Shown here one piece after another: positions 19,824 to 30,319 of a stretch of 64,000 bases of DNA. A model generated the notes under the pieces. The model was not told the origin of the DNA and made no database searches. It worked only from the letters and a program-made list of their open reading frames with translations. A program made the position numbers and the translations under genes. Each line of letters opens with the position of its first letter. Position 1 is the stretch's first letter. Location: NCBI RefSeq assembly GCF_029024965.1, contig NZ_CP118982.1:1426001-1490000 (forward strand). Direction: 5' to 3'. This stretch comes from Staphylococcus equorum (GTDB lineage Bacteria; Bacillota; Bacilli; Staphylococcales; Staphylococcaceae).

Positions 19824-20333
19824 ATGATTAGAATTGCCAACAAAAATGATTTATCAAGTGTGCTAAAAATTGTAAAAGAAGCTAAAGCAATCATGAAACA
19901 AGATAATAATAATCAGTGGGATGAAAAATATCCTTTGGAACAGCATTTTAAAGATGATATACAAAAAGGAACACTTTATGTACTAGAAGAAAATTCTATA
20001 ATTTATGCTTTTATAGTTGTCGACCAACAACAATCAGAGTGGTATGATGAATTAGAATGGCCAATTGACAGAAGTGGTGCATATGTAATCCACAGACTTG
20101 CTGGATCAGCAACTTATAAAGGGGCTGCTACTCAGTTGTTTAACTTTGCCGTTAAACTTGCACTCGACCATGATATTCACGTTTTGGTGACAGATACATT
20201 TGCATTAAATAAGCGTGCACAAGTTCTGTTTAATAAATTTGGTTTTAAAAAAGTAGGCGAGACAGAAATTGATTATCCTCCTTTTAATAAAGGGGAACCC
20301 TTTTATGCCTATTATAAAAAATTAGAAGAATAG
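19824..20333 (+). CDS. GNAT family N-acetyltransferase
   Basis: A 169-residue GNAT-fold protein (IRIANKNDLSSVLKIVKEA; DSFALNKRAQ-like TFALNKRAQVLFNKFGFKKVGE). The acetyl-CoA loop is less conserved than usual (RLAGSATYKGAATQLF). Substrate unknown. It is packed between ctpA and murG (10 bp to murG), as in other staphylococci. Confidence 0.82.
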   Translation: MIRIANKNDLSSVLKIVKEAKAIMKQDNNNQWDEKYPLEQHFKDDIQKGTLYVLEENSIIYAFIVVDQQQSEWYDELEWPIDRSGAYVIHRLAGSATYKGAATQLFNFAVKLALDHDIHVLVTDTFALNKRAQVLFNKFGFKKVGETEIDYPPFNKGEPFYAYYKKLEE

Positions 20334-20343
20334 AGGTTATAAT

Positions 20344-21417
20344 ATGACTAAAATCGCATTTACTGGGGGAGGCACTGTTGGACATGTCTCAGTCAATTTA
20401 AGTTTAATACCCACTGCCTTAGAAGAAGGTTATGAAGCCTTTTACATTGGTTCAAAAAAAGGGATTGAACGCGAGATGATTGAATCTCAATTACCTGAAA
20501 TCAAATATCATTCAATTTCTAGTGGTAAATTAAGACGTTATATTTCTTGGGACAATATAAAAGACGTATTCAAAGTACTAAAAGGTATATTAGATGCGAG
20601 AAAAGTATTAAAGAAAGAAAAACCTGATTTATTATTTTCAAAAGGTGGTTTTGTATCGGTCCCAGTAGTTATGGCTGCAAAATCTTTAAAAATTCCTACA
20701 ATAATTCATGAATCAGATTTAACTCCTGGCTTAGCTAACAAGATTTCACTCAAATTTGCTAAGAAAATCTACACTACTTTTGAAGATACATTACAGTATC
20801 TTCCTAAAGATAAAGCAGATTTCGTTGGTGCAACAGTACGTGAAGATTTGAAAACTGGTGATAAAAACCGAGGTTATCAACTTACTAAATTTACTAAAAA
20901 TAAAAAAGTATTGCTCGTTATGGGAGGCAGTCTAGGCAGTAAAAAATTAAATGAAATCATACGACAAAATTTAGATGCACTTAATGAAAACTATCAAGTT
21001 GTACATTTAACTGGTAAAGGATTGTTAGAAAAACAATATTCAAATAAAGAGGGGTATACTCAATTTGAATTTGTGAAAGATGATTTAACAGACTTATTAG
21101 CAATTACTGATACAGTTATTAGTCGTGCTGGCTCAAATGCGATTTATGAATTTTTAGCACTTAGAATTCCTATGCTATTAATTCCACTTGGTTTAGATCA
21201 GTCCCGTGGTGATCAAATTGATAACGCTAAGAATTTTGAATCTAAAGGTTTTGGTAAAACATTACCAGAAGATACGTTAACTGAAACACAATTAATAACA
21301 CAGCTCAGTGAAATTGAAGCTAACCGTGAATCAATAGTTAAACAAATGCAAACATATAAAGAAAGCTATACGCGTCAAGATTTATTCAACAAAATTATTA
21401 ATGACGCACTAAACTAA
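20344..21417 (+). CDS. murG: UDP-GlcNAc transferase MurG
   Basis: A 357-residue glycosyltransferase that adds GlcNAc to lipid I to form lipid II at the inner membrane face. Seen: the N-terminal glycine-rich GGGTVGHVSVNLSL, SKGGFVSVPVVMAA, HESDLTPGLANK, MGGSLGSKKLNE and the donor-binding SRAGSNAIYEFLALRIPMLLIPLGL with DQIDNAK. Ribosome site is GAGG before the ATG. Next to it is a PAP2 phosphatase, possibly in the same transcript. Confidence 0.96.
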   Translation: MTKIAFTGGGTVGHVSVNLSLIPTALEEGYEAFYIGSKKGIEREMIESQLPEIKYHSISSGKLRRYISWDNIKDVFKVLKGILDARKVLKKEKPDLLFSKGGFVSVPVVMAAKSLKIPTIIHESDLTPGLANKISLKFAKKIYTTFEDTLQYLPKDKADFVGATVREDLKTGDKNRGYQLTKFTKNKKVLLVMGGSLGSKKLNEIIRQNLDALNENYQVVHLTGKGLLEKQYSNKEGYTQFEFVKDDLTDLLAITDTVISRAGSNAIYEFLALRIPMLLIPLGLDQSRGDQIDNAKNFESKGFGKTLPEDTLTETQLITQLSEIEANRESIVKQMQTYKESYTRQDLFNKIINDALN

Positions 21418-21433
21418 TGGGAGGTCATATGCA

Positions 21434-22048
21434 ATGAGTCGATGGAAACGAATATCATTACTAATCATTTTCACTTTAATATTTGGCATCATTGCATTTT
21501 TTCATGAATCTAGATTAGGAAAATGGATTGATAATGAAGTATATGAATTTATCTATTCTTCTGAAAGTTTTATTACGACTACTTTCTTCTTAGGCGTTAC
21601 TAAGATTGGTGAAGTATGGGCGATGGTCTGTTTATCACTATTATTAATTGCTTATTTAATGCTAAAACGATTAAATATTGAAGCTTTATTTTTTACTATT
21701 GCAATGAGTTTATCTGGCACTTTAAACCCTTTGCTAAAAAACCTCTTTGATAGAGAACGTCCAACATTGCTAAGGCTCATCGATATTTCTGGGTTTAGTT
21801 TCCCAAGTGGTCATGCTATGGGCTCCGCCACATTCTTTGGCAGTACAATGTATATCGCTAATAGAGTACTACAAGGTAAATCTAGAGCATTTATGATAGG
21901 ATTATCTGCATTATTTATCATCCTAATATCATCATCTCGTGTATACCTTGGTGTACACTATCCAACTGATATCATTGCTGGTGTAATTGGTGGCGCGTTC
22001 TGTGTCGTACTACCAACGCTTATTTTAAGACATAAACTACAAGTCTAG
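21434..22048 (+). CDS. PAP2-family membrane phosphatase (PgpB/BacA-type role possible)
   Basis: A 204-residue protein with about five to six membrane helices and all three PAP2 motifs: KNLFDRERP, PSGHAM and SRVYLGVHYPTD. Members dephosphorylate phosphatidylglycerophosphate or undecaprenyl pyrophosphate. Position behind murG suggests recycling of the lipid carrier, but this is inference. Start ATG is 9-10 bases after GGGAGG (21419-21424). Confidence 0.88.
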   Translation: MSRWKRISLLIIFTLIFGIIAFFHESRLGKWIDNEVYEFIYSSESFITTTFFLGVTKIGEVWAMVCLSLLLIAYLMLKRLNIEALFFTIAMSLSGTLNPLLKNLFDRERPTLLRLIDISGFSFPSGHAMGSATFFGSTMYIANRVLQGKSRAFMIGLSALFIILISSSRVYLGVHYPTDIIAGVIGGAFCVVLPTLILRHKLQV

Positions 22049-22072
22049 TGTTTATTGATAGTTATTAACAAT

Positions 22073-22290
22073 AAGACAGGGAATGAGACAGAAATCTATC
22101 GTTTCTAACAAGTTTCTTGTCGTCGCACCCCACAGCACACCTGACTAAAAAATGAAATACAAGAGCCGAAGCGCTTGTATAATAACTACTTGTCTTCATA
22201 AACGAAGTAGTAGTACTTTAAAAGCTTGCTATAAGTACACTTTCAAATTAGTCAGCCACTGTCAATATAATGATTGAGGCTGAGACATGT
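22073..22290 (+). repeat. Dispersed intergenic repeat, copy 2
   Basis: About 215 bp similar to the minus strand of 3612-3806. Shared order: GGGA.TGAGACAGA, GTCGTCG-type block, ATAA.AACTACTTG, a loop, GAAGTAGTA, AAG..TG.TATAAG, TTTCAA.TTAGTCAGCCACTG, GAGACTGAGACAT-like end. The loop between CTACTT and AAGTAG differs in sequence and length while the stem is kept. Confidence 0.75.
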
Positions 22291-22308
22291 ATTTATGCCC
22301 GATCCTCT

Positions 22309-22352
22309 AAATAGCTGCCGAAAAGTTAGTGACTTTTCGGCAGCTATTTATT
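22309..22352 (+). terminator. Hairpin after PAP2 gene
   Basis: An 18-bp perfect stem AAATAGCTGCCGAAAAGT (22309-22326) with ACTTTTCGGCAGCTATTT (22332-22349). The T-tail is weak, so termination on the plus strand is likely but not certain. Confidence 0.65.
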
Positions 22353-22387
22353 TATGATTCTGTAAAGATCTTGTCTTAATTTAATCG

Positions 22388-22425
22388 AAAAAAACAAGCC
22401 AAACGTCAATATTAACGTTTGGCTT
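22388..22425 (-). terminator. Minus-strand terminator
   Basis: CAAGCCAAACGT (22395-22406) pairs with ACGTTTGGCTTG (22414-22425), and on the minus strand it is followed by seven T (22388-22394). It is the second terminator downstream of the sRNA promoter and may catch read-through. Confidence 0.75.
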
Positions 22426-22485
22426 GCCTAAATTCTTAGCAACTCGATATATAACTCAACTTGTTGCTTTTGTGTCAAAATTTAT

Positions 22486-22653
22486 TATAAAAACCGATTT
22501 TACAAAGTAAAACCGGTCTTTATATTCACTTTGTCTCGCAACGTTAGTCTTTTACGGGCATATAAAAGGGGATATTTCTGAAAATGATCAATCCAATAAG
22601 ATCGAAATTCGTGTGGGGGGAATGTCTTATGTTTGGAATTGATAATCATTTTC
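22486..22653 (-). ncRNA. isrR: IsrR-like iron-sparing small RNA
   Basis: Predicted ~168-nt RNA starting about 7 nt after a strong -10 and ending at a hairpin, ACCGGTTTTA with TAAAATCGGT (22517-22508 / 22502-22493), followed by TTTTTAT. It carries three C-rich unpaired stretches in order: CCCCCC (22620-22615), CCCC (22571-22568) and GCCCG (22559-22555). Such C-rich regions bind Shine-Dalgarno sequences. The location (between the PAP2 gene and arlR), length, Fur control and C-rich loops match IsrR, the staphylococcal sRNA that shuts down iron-containing enzymes when iron is scarce. No protein is encoded. Ends are estimated from signals. Confidence 0.82.
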
Positions 22654-22687
22654 AATTACATTATACAACACTGAGAATTATTGTCAA
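22640..22687 (-). promoter_or_regulatory. Fur-controlled promoter of the sRNA, two Fur boxes
   Basis: Minus strand: TTGACA (22687-22682), 16-bp spacer, TATAAT (22665-22660). Two sequences resemble the 7-1-7 Fur box TGATAATNATTATCA: TGATAATCATTTTCA at 22640-22654 (one mismatch, covering the start site) and TGAGAATTATTGTCA at 22672-22686 (two mismatches, overlapping the -35). Iron-loaded Fur at both would block the polymerase. Confidence 0.85.
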
Positions 22688-22880
22688 TTAGAATTGGGTA
22701 TTTTTTATAATTTCTTATATATCAAAATTCAATATCCTTTAAAAGGTTAACATAGCGCTATATTATATGATTTATTAGTTTGAATATTTCTCGTATAAAA
22801 GCAACAAAAATTATACAATTATTAGTAATAACTTCCTACATGATGTATTTTCATTTAAAATATAATTTGAGGTGCAACTT

Positions 22881-23543
22881 ATGACAAAAATATTAATAGT
22901 AGAAGATGAACAAAATCTTGCTCGCTTTATAGAACTTGAACTTGAACACGAAGATTACACTGTAGATATAGAATACGATGGACGTCCTGGTCTAGAAAAA
23001 GCATTATCCAATAATTACGACCTTATACTCTTGGATTTGATGCTACCAAATATCAATGGCTTAGAAATTTGTCGTCAAATTCGTCAAAAACAAACAACAC
23101 CAATTATTATTATTACTGCAAAAAGTGATACATATGATAAAGTCACAGGTTTAGATTATGGCGCTGACGATTATATTGTTAAACCATTTGATATAGAAGA
23201 ATTACTAGCTAGAATACGTGCTATGCTTCGTAGACAGCCACAAAAGAATGTCATCGATATCAAAGGTATCATTATAGATAAGGATGCTTTTAAGGTCACT
23301 GTAGAGGGGGAATCATTAGATTTGACGAAAACAGAATATGATTTATTATATTTACTTGCTGTTAATAAAAATCATGTTTTACAAAGAGAACAAATTATTA
23401 CTGATGTCTGGGGATATGATACTGAAGTTGAAACGAACGTTGTAGATGTTTATATTCGTTATTTAAGAAACAAACTCAAACCCTATGGTAAAGATAAATA
23501 CATCGAAACAGTTCGTGGTGTTGGCTATGTGGTTAGACAATGA
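22881..23543 (+). CDS. arlR: Response regulator ArlR
   Basis: A 220-residue OmpR/PhoB-type regulator. The receiver has the acidic pocket EDE (8-10), phospho-acceptor Asp52 in LLDLMLP and Lys in VKPFDIEEL; the C-terminal winged helix ends with [14 protein letters not shown]. With ArlS it controls autolysis, surface adhesion, agr/sarA-linked virulence and manganese-starvation responses in S. aureus. ATG at 22881 is seven bases after GAGGTG; the GTG at 22872 falls inside that site. Stop overlaps arlS by 4 bp. Confidence 0.95.
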   Translation: MTKILIVEDEQNLARFIELELEHEDYTVDIEYDGRPGLEKALSNNYDLILLDLMLPNINGLEICRQIRQKQTTPIIIITAKSDTYDKVTGLDYGADDYIVKPFDIEELLARIRAMLRRQPQKNVIDIKGIIIDKDAFKVTVEGESLDLTKTEYDLLYLLAVNKNHVLQREQIITDVWGYDTEVETNVVDVYIRYLRNKLKPYGKDKYIETVRGVGYVVRQ

Positions 23544-24895
23544 AGCAAAGAAAATTAAAAACAAAATGGATGATGATTACAACAACAATAACGTTTTCAA
23601 CGATATTTATTTTTAGTTTAATTATTATATTCTTCTTGAGTAATAGTTTACGCCACAATGAATTTACTGAGGCAGAACGTAGTTCGTCAGATATTGTAAA
23701 TCTTTTTGAAACTAAACAAATTGAAGATATAACACCCTTAGATTTAAATGCTTCTTTAGGCAACTTTCAGAAAGTGATACTATACAATGACGACGGCAAC
23801 AAATTAATGGAAACTTCAAATGATAATACGATAGGCTACACGCCCAATTTTGCGACTAAAGATGCAAATCAAGCGTCCATTAAAAATCACCATAATACAG
23901 AATACTTGACTATAACGCAACGTATCGATTCTCAAAGTTTCAAAGGATATAGTGTCATTGTCCATTCATTAGAAGACTATAATACACTCGTAAACTCTTT
24001 ATATTTTATTGCGCTTATTTTCGGCATCATTGCAACGTTTATCACTGCCATTGTTAGTTACTTTTTCTCATCACAAATTACAAAGCCATTAATATTGATG
24101 TCTAACAAAATGCAACAAATACGTAGAGATGGTTTCCAAGAAAAAGTAGAATTAAATACAAACTATGAAGAAACAGATAATTTAATCGTTACGTTTAACG
24201 AAATGATGTTCCAATTGGAAGAATCTTTTAATCAACAAAGACAATTCGTGGAAGACGCTTCTCACGAATTACGTACGCCATTGCAAATTATCCAAGGTCA
24301 TTTAAATTTAATTCAACGTTGGGGAAAAAAAGATGCAGCAATACTCGAAGAATCTTTAGACATTTCCTTAGAAGAAATGATGAGGATTACAAAATTAGTA
24401 GAAGAACTTCTCTTACTCACAAAAGATAATAATAATAGTCGTGATGGAGAAATCGAAAATGTAGATATCAATCAGGAAATTACTTCTCGCATAAAATCAT
24501 TAAAACAATTACATCAGGACTATAAATTTGAATTTGAAGCTTTTCCTAAACCACTTAATATTAAAATTAACCGTTATCAATTAGAGCAAATACTAATTAT
24601 TTTCATTGATAACGCTATGAAATATGATCAACATAACAAACATATTCATATTCAAACCAATCTGAGAAATAAACAAATTTCTATTGAGATAACAGACCAT
24701 GGTGTTGGTATTCCTAAAGAAGACATCGAATTTATCTTTGACCGTTTTTATAGAGTCGATAAATCACGATCTCGTAAATTAGGTGGAAATGGACTTGGTC
24801 TATCTATTGCTAAAAAAATAATTGAATTGAATCATGGCACCATTCAAGTTGAAAGTGAAATAGGTAAATATACAACTTTTAAAATCACTTTTTAA
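23540..24895 (+). CDS. arlS: Sensor histidine kinase ArlS
   Basis: A 451-residue kinase. Membrane segments near 12-32 and 152-175 enclose an extracellular sensor region; HAMP follows ([17 protein letters not shown]). Phospho-acceptor His242 lies in [14 protein letters not shown]. ATPase motifs are N-box DNAMKYDQ, G1 DHGVGI, F-box FDRFYR and G2 GGNGLGLS. It starts inside the end of arlR (ATGA overlap), so the pair is translationally coupled. A terminator follows. Confidence 0.95.
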   Translation: MKQRKLKTKWMMITTTITFSTIFIFSLIIIFFLSNSLRHNEFTEAERSSSDIVNLFETKQIEDITPLDLNASLGNFQKVILYNDDGNKLMETSNDNTIGYTPNFATKDANQASIKNHHNTEYLTITQRIDSQSFKGYSVIVHSLEDYNTLVNSLYFIALIFGIIATFITAIVSYFFSSQITKPLILMSNKMQQIRRDGFQEKVELNTNYEETDNLIVTFNEMMFQLEESFNQQRQFVEDASHELRTPLQIIQGHLNLIQRWGKKDAAILEESLDISLEEMMRITKLVEELLLLTKDNNNSRDGEIENVDINQEITSRIKSLKQLHQDYKFEFEAFPKPLNIKINRYQLEQILIIFIDNAMKYDQHNKHIHIQTNLRNKQISIEITDHGVGIPKEDIEFIFDRFYRVDKSRSRKLGGNGLGLSIAKKIIELNHGTIQVESEIGKYTTFKITF

Positions 24896-24969
24896 CACGT
24901 ATAATCTAGCATTTAAAAAGTTAAAATTTAGCAAAACCTACGTCACATTATTATATATATTACAAAAGT

Positions 24970-25002
24970 AACAGAATCTATTTCATTTAGGTTCTGTTTT
25001 TT
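24970..25002 (+). terminator. Terminator of arlRS
   Basis: AACAGAATC (24970-24978) pairs with GGTTCTGTT (24990-24998), then a T-run. Confidence 0.82.
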
Positions 25003-25058
25003 CATATAAGTAGGCTATTGGTACTTTAATTTGCGCTTGTTTAATGCTATTATTGATT

Positions 25059-25072
25059 TGTAAGCGTTTCAA
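25059..25072 (+). promoter_or_regulatory. Possible CcpA cre site before odhA
   Basis: TGTAAGCGTTTCAA resembles the catabolite-responsive element TGTAANCGNTNNCA with one mismatch. It lies 22 bp before the odhA start, a position where CcpA would act as a roadblock. Carbon repression of TCA enzymes is known in staphylococci; binding here is inferred. Confidence 0.5.
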
Positions 25073-25093
25073 CTATTTTGTGGAGGGTGTAAT

Positions 25094-27895
25094 ATGAGCA
25101 ACGAAAGACAGGTTTCCGAGGCACCTGTAAATTTCGGGGCAAATCTTGGATATGTTTTAGATTTATATGACGTATATCTAAATGATCCGACTTCAGTCCC
25201 AGAAGATTTGCAAGTCCTATTTAGTACAATTAAAAACGGTGAAGCTAACATCGTAACAAATAAGGAAGGTCAAAGTAATGTGACTAAAGGTGATAGCACA
25301 ATCAAACGTGTTATGCGCTTAATAGATAATATCCGCCAATATGGGCATTTATCAGCAGATATTTATCCCGTCAATAGACCTGTAAGAGAAAATGTTCCAA
25401 AGTTAAACTTTGAAGATTTTAATTTAGACAAAGAAACACTTGAATCTATTTCTGCAGGTATTGTATCAGAGCATTTCAAAGATATTTATGACAATGCTTA
25501 TGAAGCTATTGTACGTATGGAAAAACGTTACAAAGGACCAATCGCCTTTGAGTACACGCATATCAACAATAATAGAGAACGTGTATGGTTAAAACGCAGA
25601 ATTGAAACACCGTACAAAGCAACTTTAAATGACAATCAAAAAATCGAACTTTTTAAAAATTTAGCACATGTTGAAGGTTTTGAAAAATATCTACACAAAA
25701 ACTTTGTAGGCGCAAAGCGCTTTTCAATTGAAGGTGTAGACACATTAGTCCCAATGTTACAGCAAACTTTAAAACTTGCGAGTGACGAGGGTATTCAAAA
25801 CATTCAAATTGGTATGGCTCACCGTGGGAGATTAAACGTACTCACACATGTTTTAGAAAAGCCATATGAAATGATGATTTCTGAATTTATGCACACAGAT
25901 CCAATGAAGTTTTTACCAGAAGACGGAAGCTTAAAATTAACTTCTGGATGGTCTGGCGATGTTAAATATCACCTTGGTGGCGTGAAAACAACGCGTTCAT
26001 ATGGTAGTGAACAACGTATTTCATTAGCTAATAACCCAAGTCATTTAGAAATCGTAGCGCCTGTTGTTTTAGGTAAAACACGTGCAACACAAGACAATAC
26101 AGATAAACCTGGTGCAGTAACAACTGAATTCGAAAAATCAATGCCAATATTAATTCATGGTGATGCAGCTTATCCTGGTCAAGGTATCAATTTTGAAGCA
26201 ATGAACTTAGGTAGTCTTGATGGTTATTCTACTGGCGGTACACTCCACGTTATTACAAATAACCGTATCGGCTTTACAACAGAACCTGAAGAAGGTCGTT
26301 CTACAACATATTCTTCAGATGTTGCAAAAGGATATGATGTGCCAATTATGCATGTTAATGCAGACAACGTTGAAGCAACAATTGAAGCAATTGAAATTGC
26401 TATGGCTTTCAGAAAAGAATTCCATAAAGATGTTGTTATTGATTTAGTTGGTTACCGTCGATATGGTCATAATGAAATGGATGAACCATCAATCACAAAC
26501 CCACTACAATATCATGAAATACGTAAACATGACTCCGTTGAACTTTTATACGGAAGACAACTCGTTGATGAGAATATTATTACAGAAGATCAAATGAATA
26601 ATATTATGGATGAAGTACAAAAATCATTACGAGCAGCTCATGACAAAATCGATAAAAATGATAAAATGGATAATCCAAATATGCAAAAACCAGACGATTT
26701 GGCAGAACCAATTCAAAGTCAAGATACAGAATTAAGTTTTGAACATCTAAAAGAAATTAATGATGCGATGCTTACGTATCCTTCAAATTTCAATGTATTG
26801 AAGAAACTTAATAAAGTATTGGAGAAACGTAGAGAGCCGTTTGAAAAAGAAGATGGATTAGTTGACTGGGCTCAAGCAGAACAATTAGCTTTTGCGACGA
26901 TCACTCAAAACGGCAATCCAATACGCTTAACAGGTCAAGATAGTGAACGTGGTACTTTCAGTCATCGTCACGCAGTATTACATGACCCAGAGACTGGTGA
27001 GAAGTATACACCGTTACATCATGTACCTGATCAAAAAGCGACGTTTGAAGTACGAAATTCACCATTATCAGAAGCTGCGGTAGTTGGCTTTGAATATGGT
27101 TATAACGTTCAAAATAAATCATGTATGACAATTTGGGAAGCTCAATATGGTGATTTTTCAAATATGTCTCAAATGATTTTTGATAACTTCTTATTTAGTT
27201 CAAGAGCTAAATGGGGCGAACGTTCTGCTTTAACATTATTGTTACCTCATTCATTTGAAGGACAAGGACCAGAACATTCATCTGCACGTTTAGAAAGATT
27301 CTTGCAACTTGCAGGAGAAAATAATGCGACAATCGTTAATTTATCTAGTTCAAGTAATTATTTCCATTTATTACGTGCCCAAGCTGCTACATTAGGTACA
27401 GAATCTATGAGACCTTTAGTAGTAATGTCACCGAAAAGCTTATTACGTAATAAAACTGTAGCAGATCCTATTAGTAAATTTACTACGGGCAAATTTGAAG
27501 CGATTTTACCAGAAGAACATCAAAAAGACGCTGTAAGAAAAGTTATTTTAGCTTCAGGAAAAATGTTTATTGATTTAAAAGAGTATTTGGCTAAAAATCC
27601 AAATGATTCTATATTAGTTGTTGCAGTTGAAAGACTTTACCCATTCCCTGTAACAGAAATCGAAGCATTATTAAATGAATTGCCGAATTTAGAAAACGTA
27701 GCTTGGGTACAAGAAGAACCTAAGAACCAAGGTGCATGGTCATTTGTTTATCCATATCTAAAAGAATTAACTACAGATAAATACGATTTAAGTTATCATG
27801 GTCGTATACAACGTTCGGCACCAGCTGAAGGTGATGGTGAAATTCACAAACTCGTTCAAAATATGATACTCGAACAAAGTACAAAAATTAACTAG
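25094..27895 (+). CDS. odhA: 2-oxoglutarate dehydrogenase E1
   Basis: A 933-residue thiamine-diphosphate enzyme that decarboxylates 2-oxoglutarate in the TCA cycle and transfers succinyl to the E2 lipoyl arm. Seen: the N-terminal E2-interaction region ([28 protein letters not shown]), [46 protein letters not shown] and the C-terminal transketolase half ([35 protein letters not shown]). Ribosome site GTGGAGGG. odhB follows after 13 bp. Confidence 0.96.
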   Translation: MSNERQVSEAPVNFGANLGYVLDLYDVYLNDPTSVPEDLQVLFSTIKNGEANIVTNKEGQSNVTKGDSTIKRVMRLIDNIRQYGHLSADIYPVNRPVRENVPKLNFEDFNLDKETLESISAGIVSEHFKDIYDNAYEAIVRMEKRYKGPIAFEYTHINNNRERVWLKRRIETPYKATLNDNQKIELFKNLAHVEGFEKYLHKNFVGAKRFSIEGVDTLVPMLQQTLKLASDEGIQNIQIGMAHRGRLNVLTHVLEKPYEMMISEFMHTDPMKFLPEDGSLKLTSGWSGDVKYHLGGVKTTRSYGSEQRISLANNPSHLEIVAPVVLGKTRATQDNTDKPGAVTTEFEKSMPILIHGDAAYPGQGINFEAMNLGSLDGYSTGGTLHVITNNRIGFTTEPEEGRSTTYSSDVAKGYDVPIMHVNADNVEATIEAIEIAMAFRKEFHKDVVIDLVGYRRYGHNEMDEPSITNPLQYHEIRKHDSVELLYGRQLVDENIITEDQMNNIMDEVQKSLRAAHDKIDKNDKMDNPNMQKPDDLAEPIQSQDTELSFEHLKEINDAMLTYPSNFNVLKKLNKVLEKRREPFEKEDGLVDWAQAEQLAFATITQNGNPIRLTGQDSERGTFSHRHAVLHDPETGEKYTPLHHVPDQKATFEVRNSPLSEAAVVGFEYGYNVQNKSCMTIWEAQYGDFSNMSQMIFDNFLFSSRAKWGERSALTLLLPHSFEGQGPEHSSARLERFLQLAGENNATIVNLSSSSNYFHLLRAQAATLGTESMRPLVVMSPKSLLRNKTVADPISKFTTGKFEAILPEEHQKDAVRKVILASGKMFIDLKEYLAKNPNDSILVVAVERLYPFPVTEIEALLNELPNLENVAWVQEEPKNQGAWSFVYPYLKELTTDKYDLSYHGRIQRSAPAEGDGEIHKLVQNMILEQSTKIN

Positions 27896-27908
27896 GGGGA
27901 AGTCAAGC

Positions 27909-29174
27909 ATGCCAGAGGTAAAAGTTCCAGAATTAGCAGAATCCATAACAGAAGGTACCATTACAGAATGGTTAAAACAAGTAGGCGATAACGTAGATAA
28001 AGGTGAAGCTATCGTTGAACTAGAAACAGATAAAGTAAACGTTGAAGTTGTTTCAGAAGAAGCAGGTGTTCTTCAAGAATTACTTGCAAACGAAGGCGAT
28101 ACAGTTGAAGTAGGCCAGTCTATCGCTGTCGTTGGAGAAGGTAGCGGAAACAACGCTTCAGAAGCATCAGCTAAACAAGATGATGCTAAAGACGATTCAT
28201 CATCAGAAAAAGCTCAACCACAACAATCTGAAACACAAAATGATAAATCAGAAGAAAAAGATCAAGACAATGGGCAACGTGTTAATGCAACACCGTCAGC
28301 ACGTAAATATGCTCGTGAAAAAGGTATCGACTTATCTGAAGTAGCAGCGCAATCAAATGATGTTGTAAGAAAAGAACATGTTGATCAAAGTCAAAATCAA
28401 GCAAGCTCAAAACAAGAAGCACCAGCCGCTAAAGAAGAAGCGAAAAAACCAGCACAACAAAATCCATCAAAACCAGTAGTGAGAGAAAAAATGTCTCGTC
28501 GTAAGAAAACAGCTGCTAAGAAATTATTAGAAGTTTCTAATAATACAGCTATGTTAACTACGTTTAACGAAATTGATATGACTAACGTAATGAATTTACG
28601 TAAACGTAAAAAAGAACAATTCATCAAAGACCATGATGGTACTAAACTCGGATTCATGTCATTCTTTACAAAAGCAGCTGTTGCAGCGCTGAAAAAATTC
28701 CCAGGTGTGAATGCTGAGATAGACGGCGACGATATGATTACTAAACAATTCTATGATATCGGTGTGGCAGTATCTACTGACGATGGTTTACTTGTTCCTT
28801 TCGTTAGAGATTGTGACAAGAAAAACTTTGCTGAAATCGAAGAAGAAATTGGTAATTTAGCTAAAAAAGCACGCGATAAAAAACTCGGCCTAGACGATAT
28901 GGTAAATGGTTCATTCACAATTACTAATGGCGGTATCTTTGGTTCAATGATGTCTACACCAATCATCAATGGTAGCCAAGCTGCTATTCTAGGTATGCAC
29001 TCAATTATTACACGTCCAATTGCTGTCGATGCAGATACAATTGAAAACCGTCCAATGATGTACATTGCATTAAGCTATGATCACAGAATCATTGATGGTA
29101 AAGAAGCAGTAGGATTCTTAAAAATGATTAAAGATTTAATTGAAAACCCAGAAGATTTACTATTAGAATCTTAA
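27909..29174 (+). CDS. odhB: 2-oxoglutarate dehydrogenase E2 (dihydrolipoamide succinyltransferase)
   Basis: A 421-residue E2. Order: lipoyl domain with lipoylated Lys42 ([11 protein letters not shown]), charged flexible linker (about 80-125), peripheral-subunit-binding domain ([20 protein letters not shown]), second linker, catalytic domain ending in [16 protein letters not shown] with the catalytic His/Asp. The E3 gene is elsewhere, shared with other complexes. Ribosome site is G-rich (TAGGGGGAAG), six to seven bases of which are complementary to the first C-rich loop of the IsrR-like sRNA. A strong terminator follows. Confidence 0.96.
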   Translation: MPEVKVPELAESITEGTITEWLKQVGDNVDKGEAIVELETDKVNVEVVSEEAGVLQELLANEGDTVEVGQSIAVVGEGSGNNASEASAKQDDAKDDSSSEKAQPQQSETQNDKSEEKDQDNGQRVNATPSARKYAREKGIDLSEVAAQSNDVVRKEHVDQSQNQASSKQEAPAAKEEAKKPAQQNPSKPVVREKMSRRKKTAAKKLLEVSNNTAMLTTFNEIDMTNVMNLRKRKKEQFIKDHDGTKLGFMSFFTKAAVAALKKFPGVNAEIDGDDMITKQFYDIGVAVSTDDGLLVPFVRDCDKKNFAEIEEEIGNLAKKARDKKLGLDDMVNGSFTITNGGIFGSMMSTPIINGSQAAILGMHSIITRPIAVDADTIENRPMMYIALSYDHRIIDGKEAVGFLKMIKDLIENPEDLLLES

Positions 29175-29203
29175 TCCAAAACACAAAATAGTTTATTAAT
29201 CCC

Positions 29204-29238
29204 AATACAACGGCGCTAAGCGTCGTTGTATTTTTTTA
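29204..29238 (+). terminator. Terminator of odhAB
   Basis: AATACAACGGCG (29204-29215) pairs with CGTCGTTGTATT (29221-29232), one G-T pair, then seven T. Confidence 0.92.
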
Positions 29239-29277
29239 AATTTTAATTACTTTAAAATCCAAATAAGGAGCGTGAAC

Positions 29278-29484
29278 ATGAAATCAAAATTCGACTTCGT
29301 ATTCACGCCCCAAGCTAATCAAAAAATAAAGGCGATGATTAATATTATCAAGCCACACGTTAAACAAATATAACCGGAAGCCTTTGAGCGTTGTCTTAGA
29401 AGAAAAATACTAAAACTAATTATGGCAACACTTAAAATCAACGATGTTATTAAGTTTAACCATGAATTTAATAAAAATAGATAG
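29278..29484 (+). pseudogene. Possible decayed small ORF with one in-frame stop
   Basis: ATG at 29278 has a good ribosome site (AAGGAGCG) and opens MKSKFDFVFTPQANQKIKAM..., stopping after 31 codons at TAA 29371-29373. The same frame then continues without a stop for 36 codons (PEAFERCLRRKILKLIMATL...) to TAG 29482-29484. I do not recognise the protein. Either a 31-residue peptide gene or the remains of a longer gene broken by a nonsense mutation. The rest of 29240-29713 is AT-rich with nothing else recognised. Confidence 0.35.
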
Positions 29485-29713
29485 TATTAGAAAACCGAGT
29501 TATGTCTTTGACTATACTTAACAGATATATGGAATTATAAAAATATGCTCATTTAAAAGGACATATACAACAACAATAACTCAAAAGGTATATTTAATCA
29601 CAAAATAAGACATCAACTTAAAATCGCACTTAAATTACAATGTGAGCGATTAGTATGCAGTTACTTATATTTTTATTACAACCTGAAAACAGTTAAATAT
29701 TTCTGCAAAGAAA

Positions 29714-30262
29714 TTAATAATGCACAATCATATTAAATCGAACTGATGAATTATTTTCATTTGAGTAAAAATGGAAGATATTAGCGTTAAATTTAATAGA
29801 TTCATCTTTGTGAACCGTATAGTTGTCTCCATCCAATTTAAGCGTTAGTGTACCTTCATAAACCGTTATGTACTCTATAGATCCAGAACCATGTGGCGAA
29901 TCTTTCATAAGACCGTCAGGCTCTATAATAACCATATGACTCTCAAACTTTTTCTCAATATCAAACTTAAAAAATGGATATACTTTATATTTATTATCTT
30001 CTGAAGTTAATGGCTTCAACTCATTCGCAGATATCTTTCTAATATATTCAATATTTTCTTGTGTAAGTTCAGAGAATGAAACTTTTAAACCGTTGGCAAT
30101 TTTCCATAATGTTGTAATCGATGGAATAGATTCTTTACGTTCAATTTGTCCAAGCATCGTTTTACTTACTTCAGTCAAAGTGGATAAATATTCTAATGAA
30201 TAACCATTTTGTTTTCTATACAACTTAAGGTTTTCAGCAATAATATCATTAATTTCTTTCAT
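29714..30262 (-). CDS. XRE-family regulator with C-terminal cupin domain
   Basis: A 182-residue transcription factor. Residues 8-62 form a helix-turn-helix of the Cro/C1 type (ENLKLYRKQNGYSLEYLSTLTEVSKTMLG...ERKESIPSITTLWKIANGL), and 100-180 a cupin barrel (HGSGSIEYITVYEGTLTLKLDG...ESIKFNANIFHFY). This arrangement (PuuR/YdcN-like) usually senses a small metabolite. No obvious target operon is adjacent, though its own promoter holds a double operator at 30320-30357, implying autoregulation. ATG start at 30262. Confidence 0.85.
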   Translation of the reverse strand: MKEINDIIAENLKLYRKQNGYSLEYLSTLTEVSKTMLGQIERKESIPSITTLWKIANGLKVSFSELTQENIEYIRKISANELKPLTSEDNKYKVYPFFKFDIEKKFESHMVIIEPDGLMKDSPHGSGSIEYITVYEGTLTLKLDGDNYTVHKDESIKFNANIFHFYSNENNSSVRFNMIVHY

Positions 30263-30319
30263 AGATTTTCCCGCCTTTATTTTTATAATCTAACGTAAGG
30301 AAACTTCATTTTAAATCAT

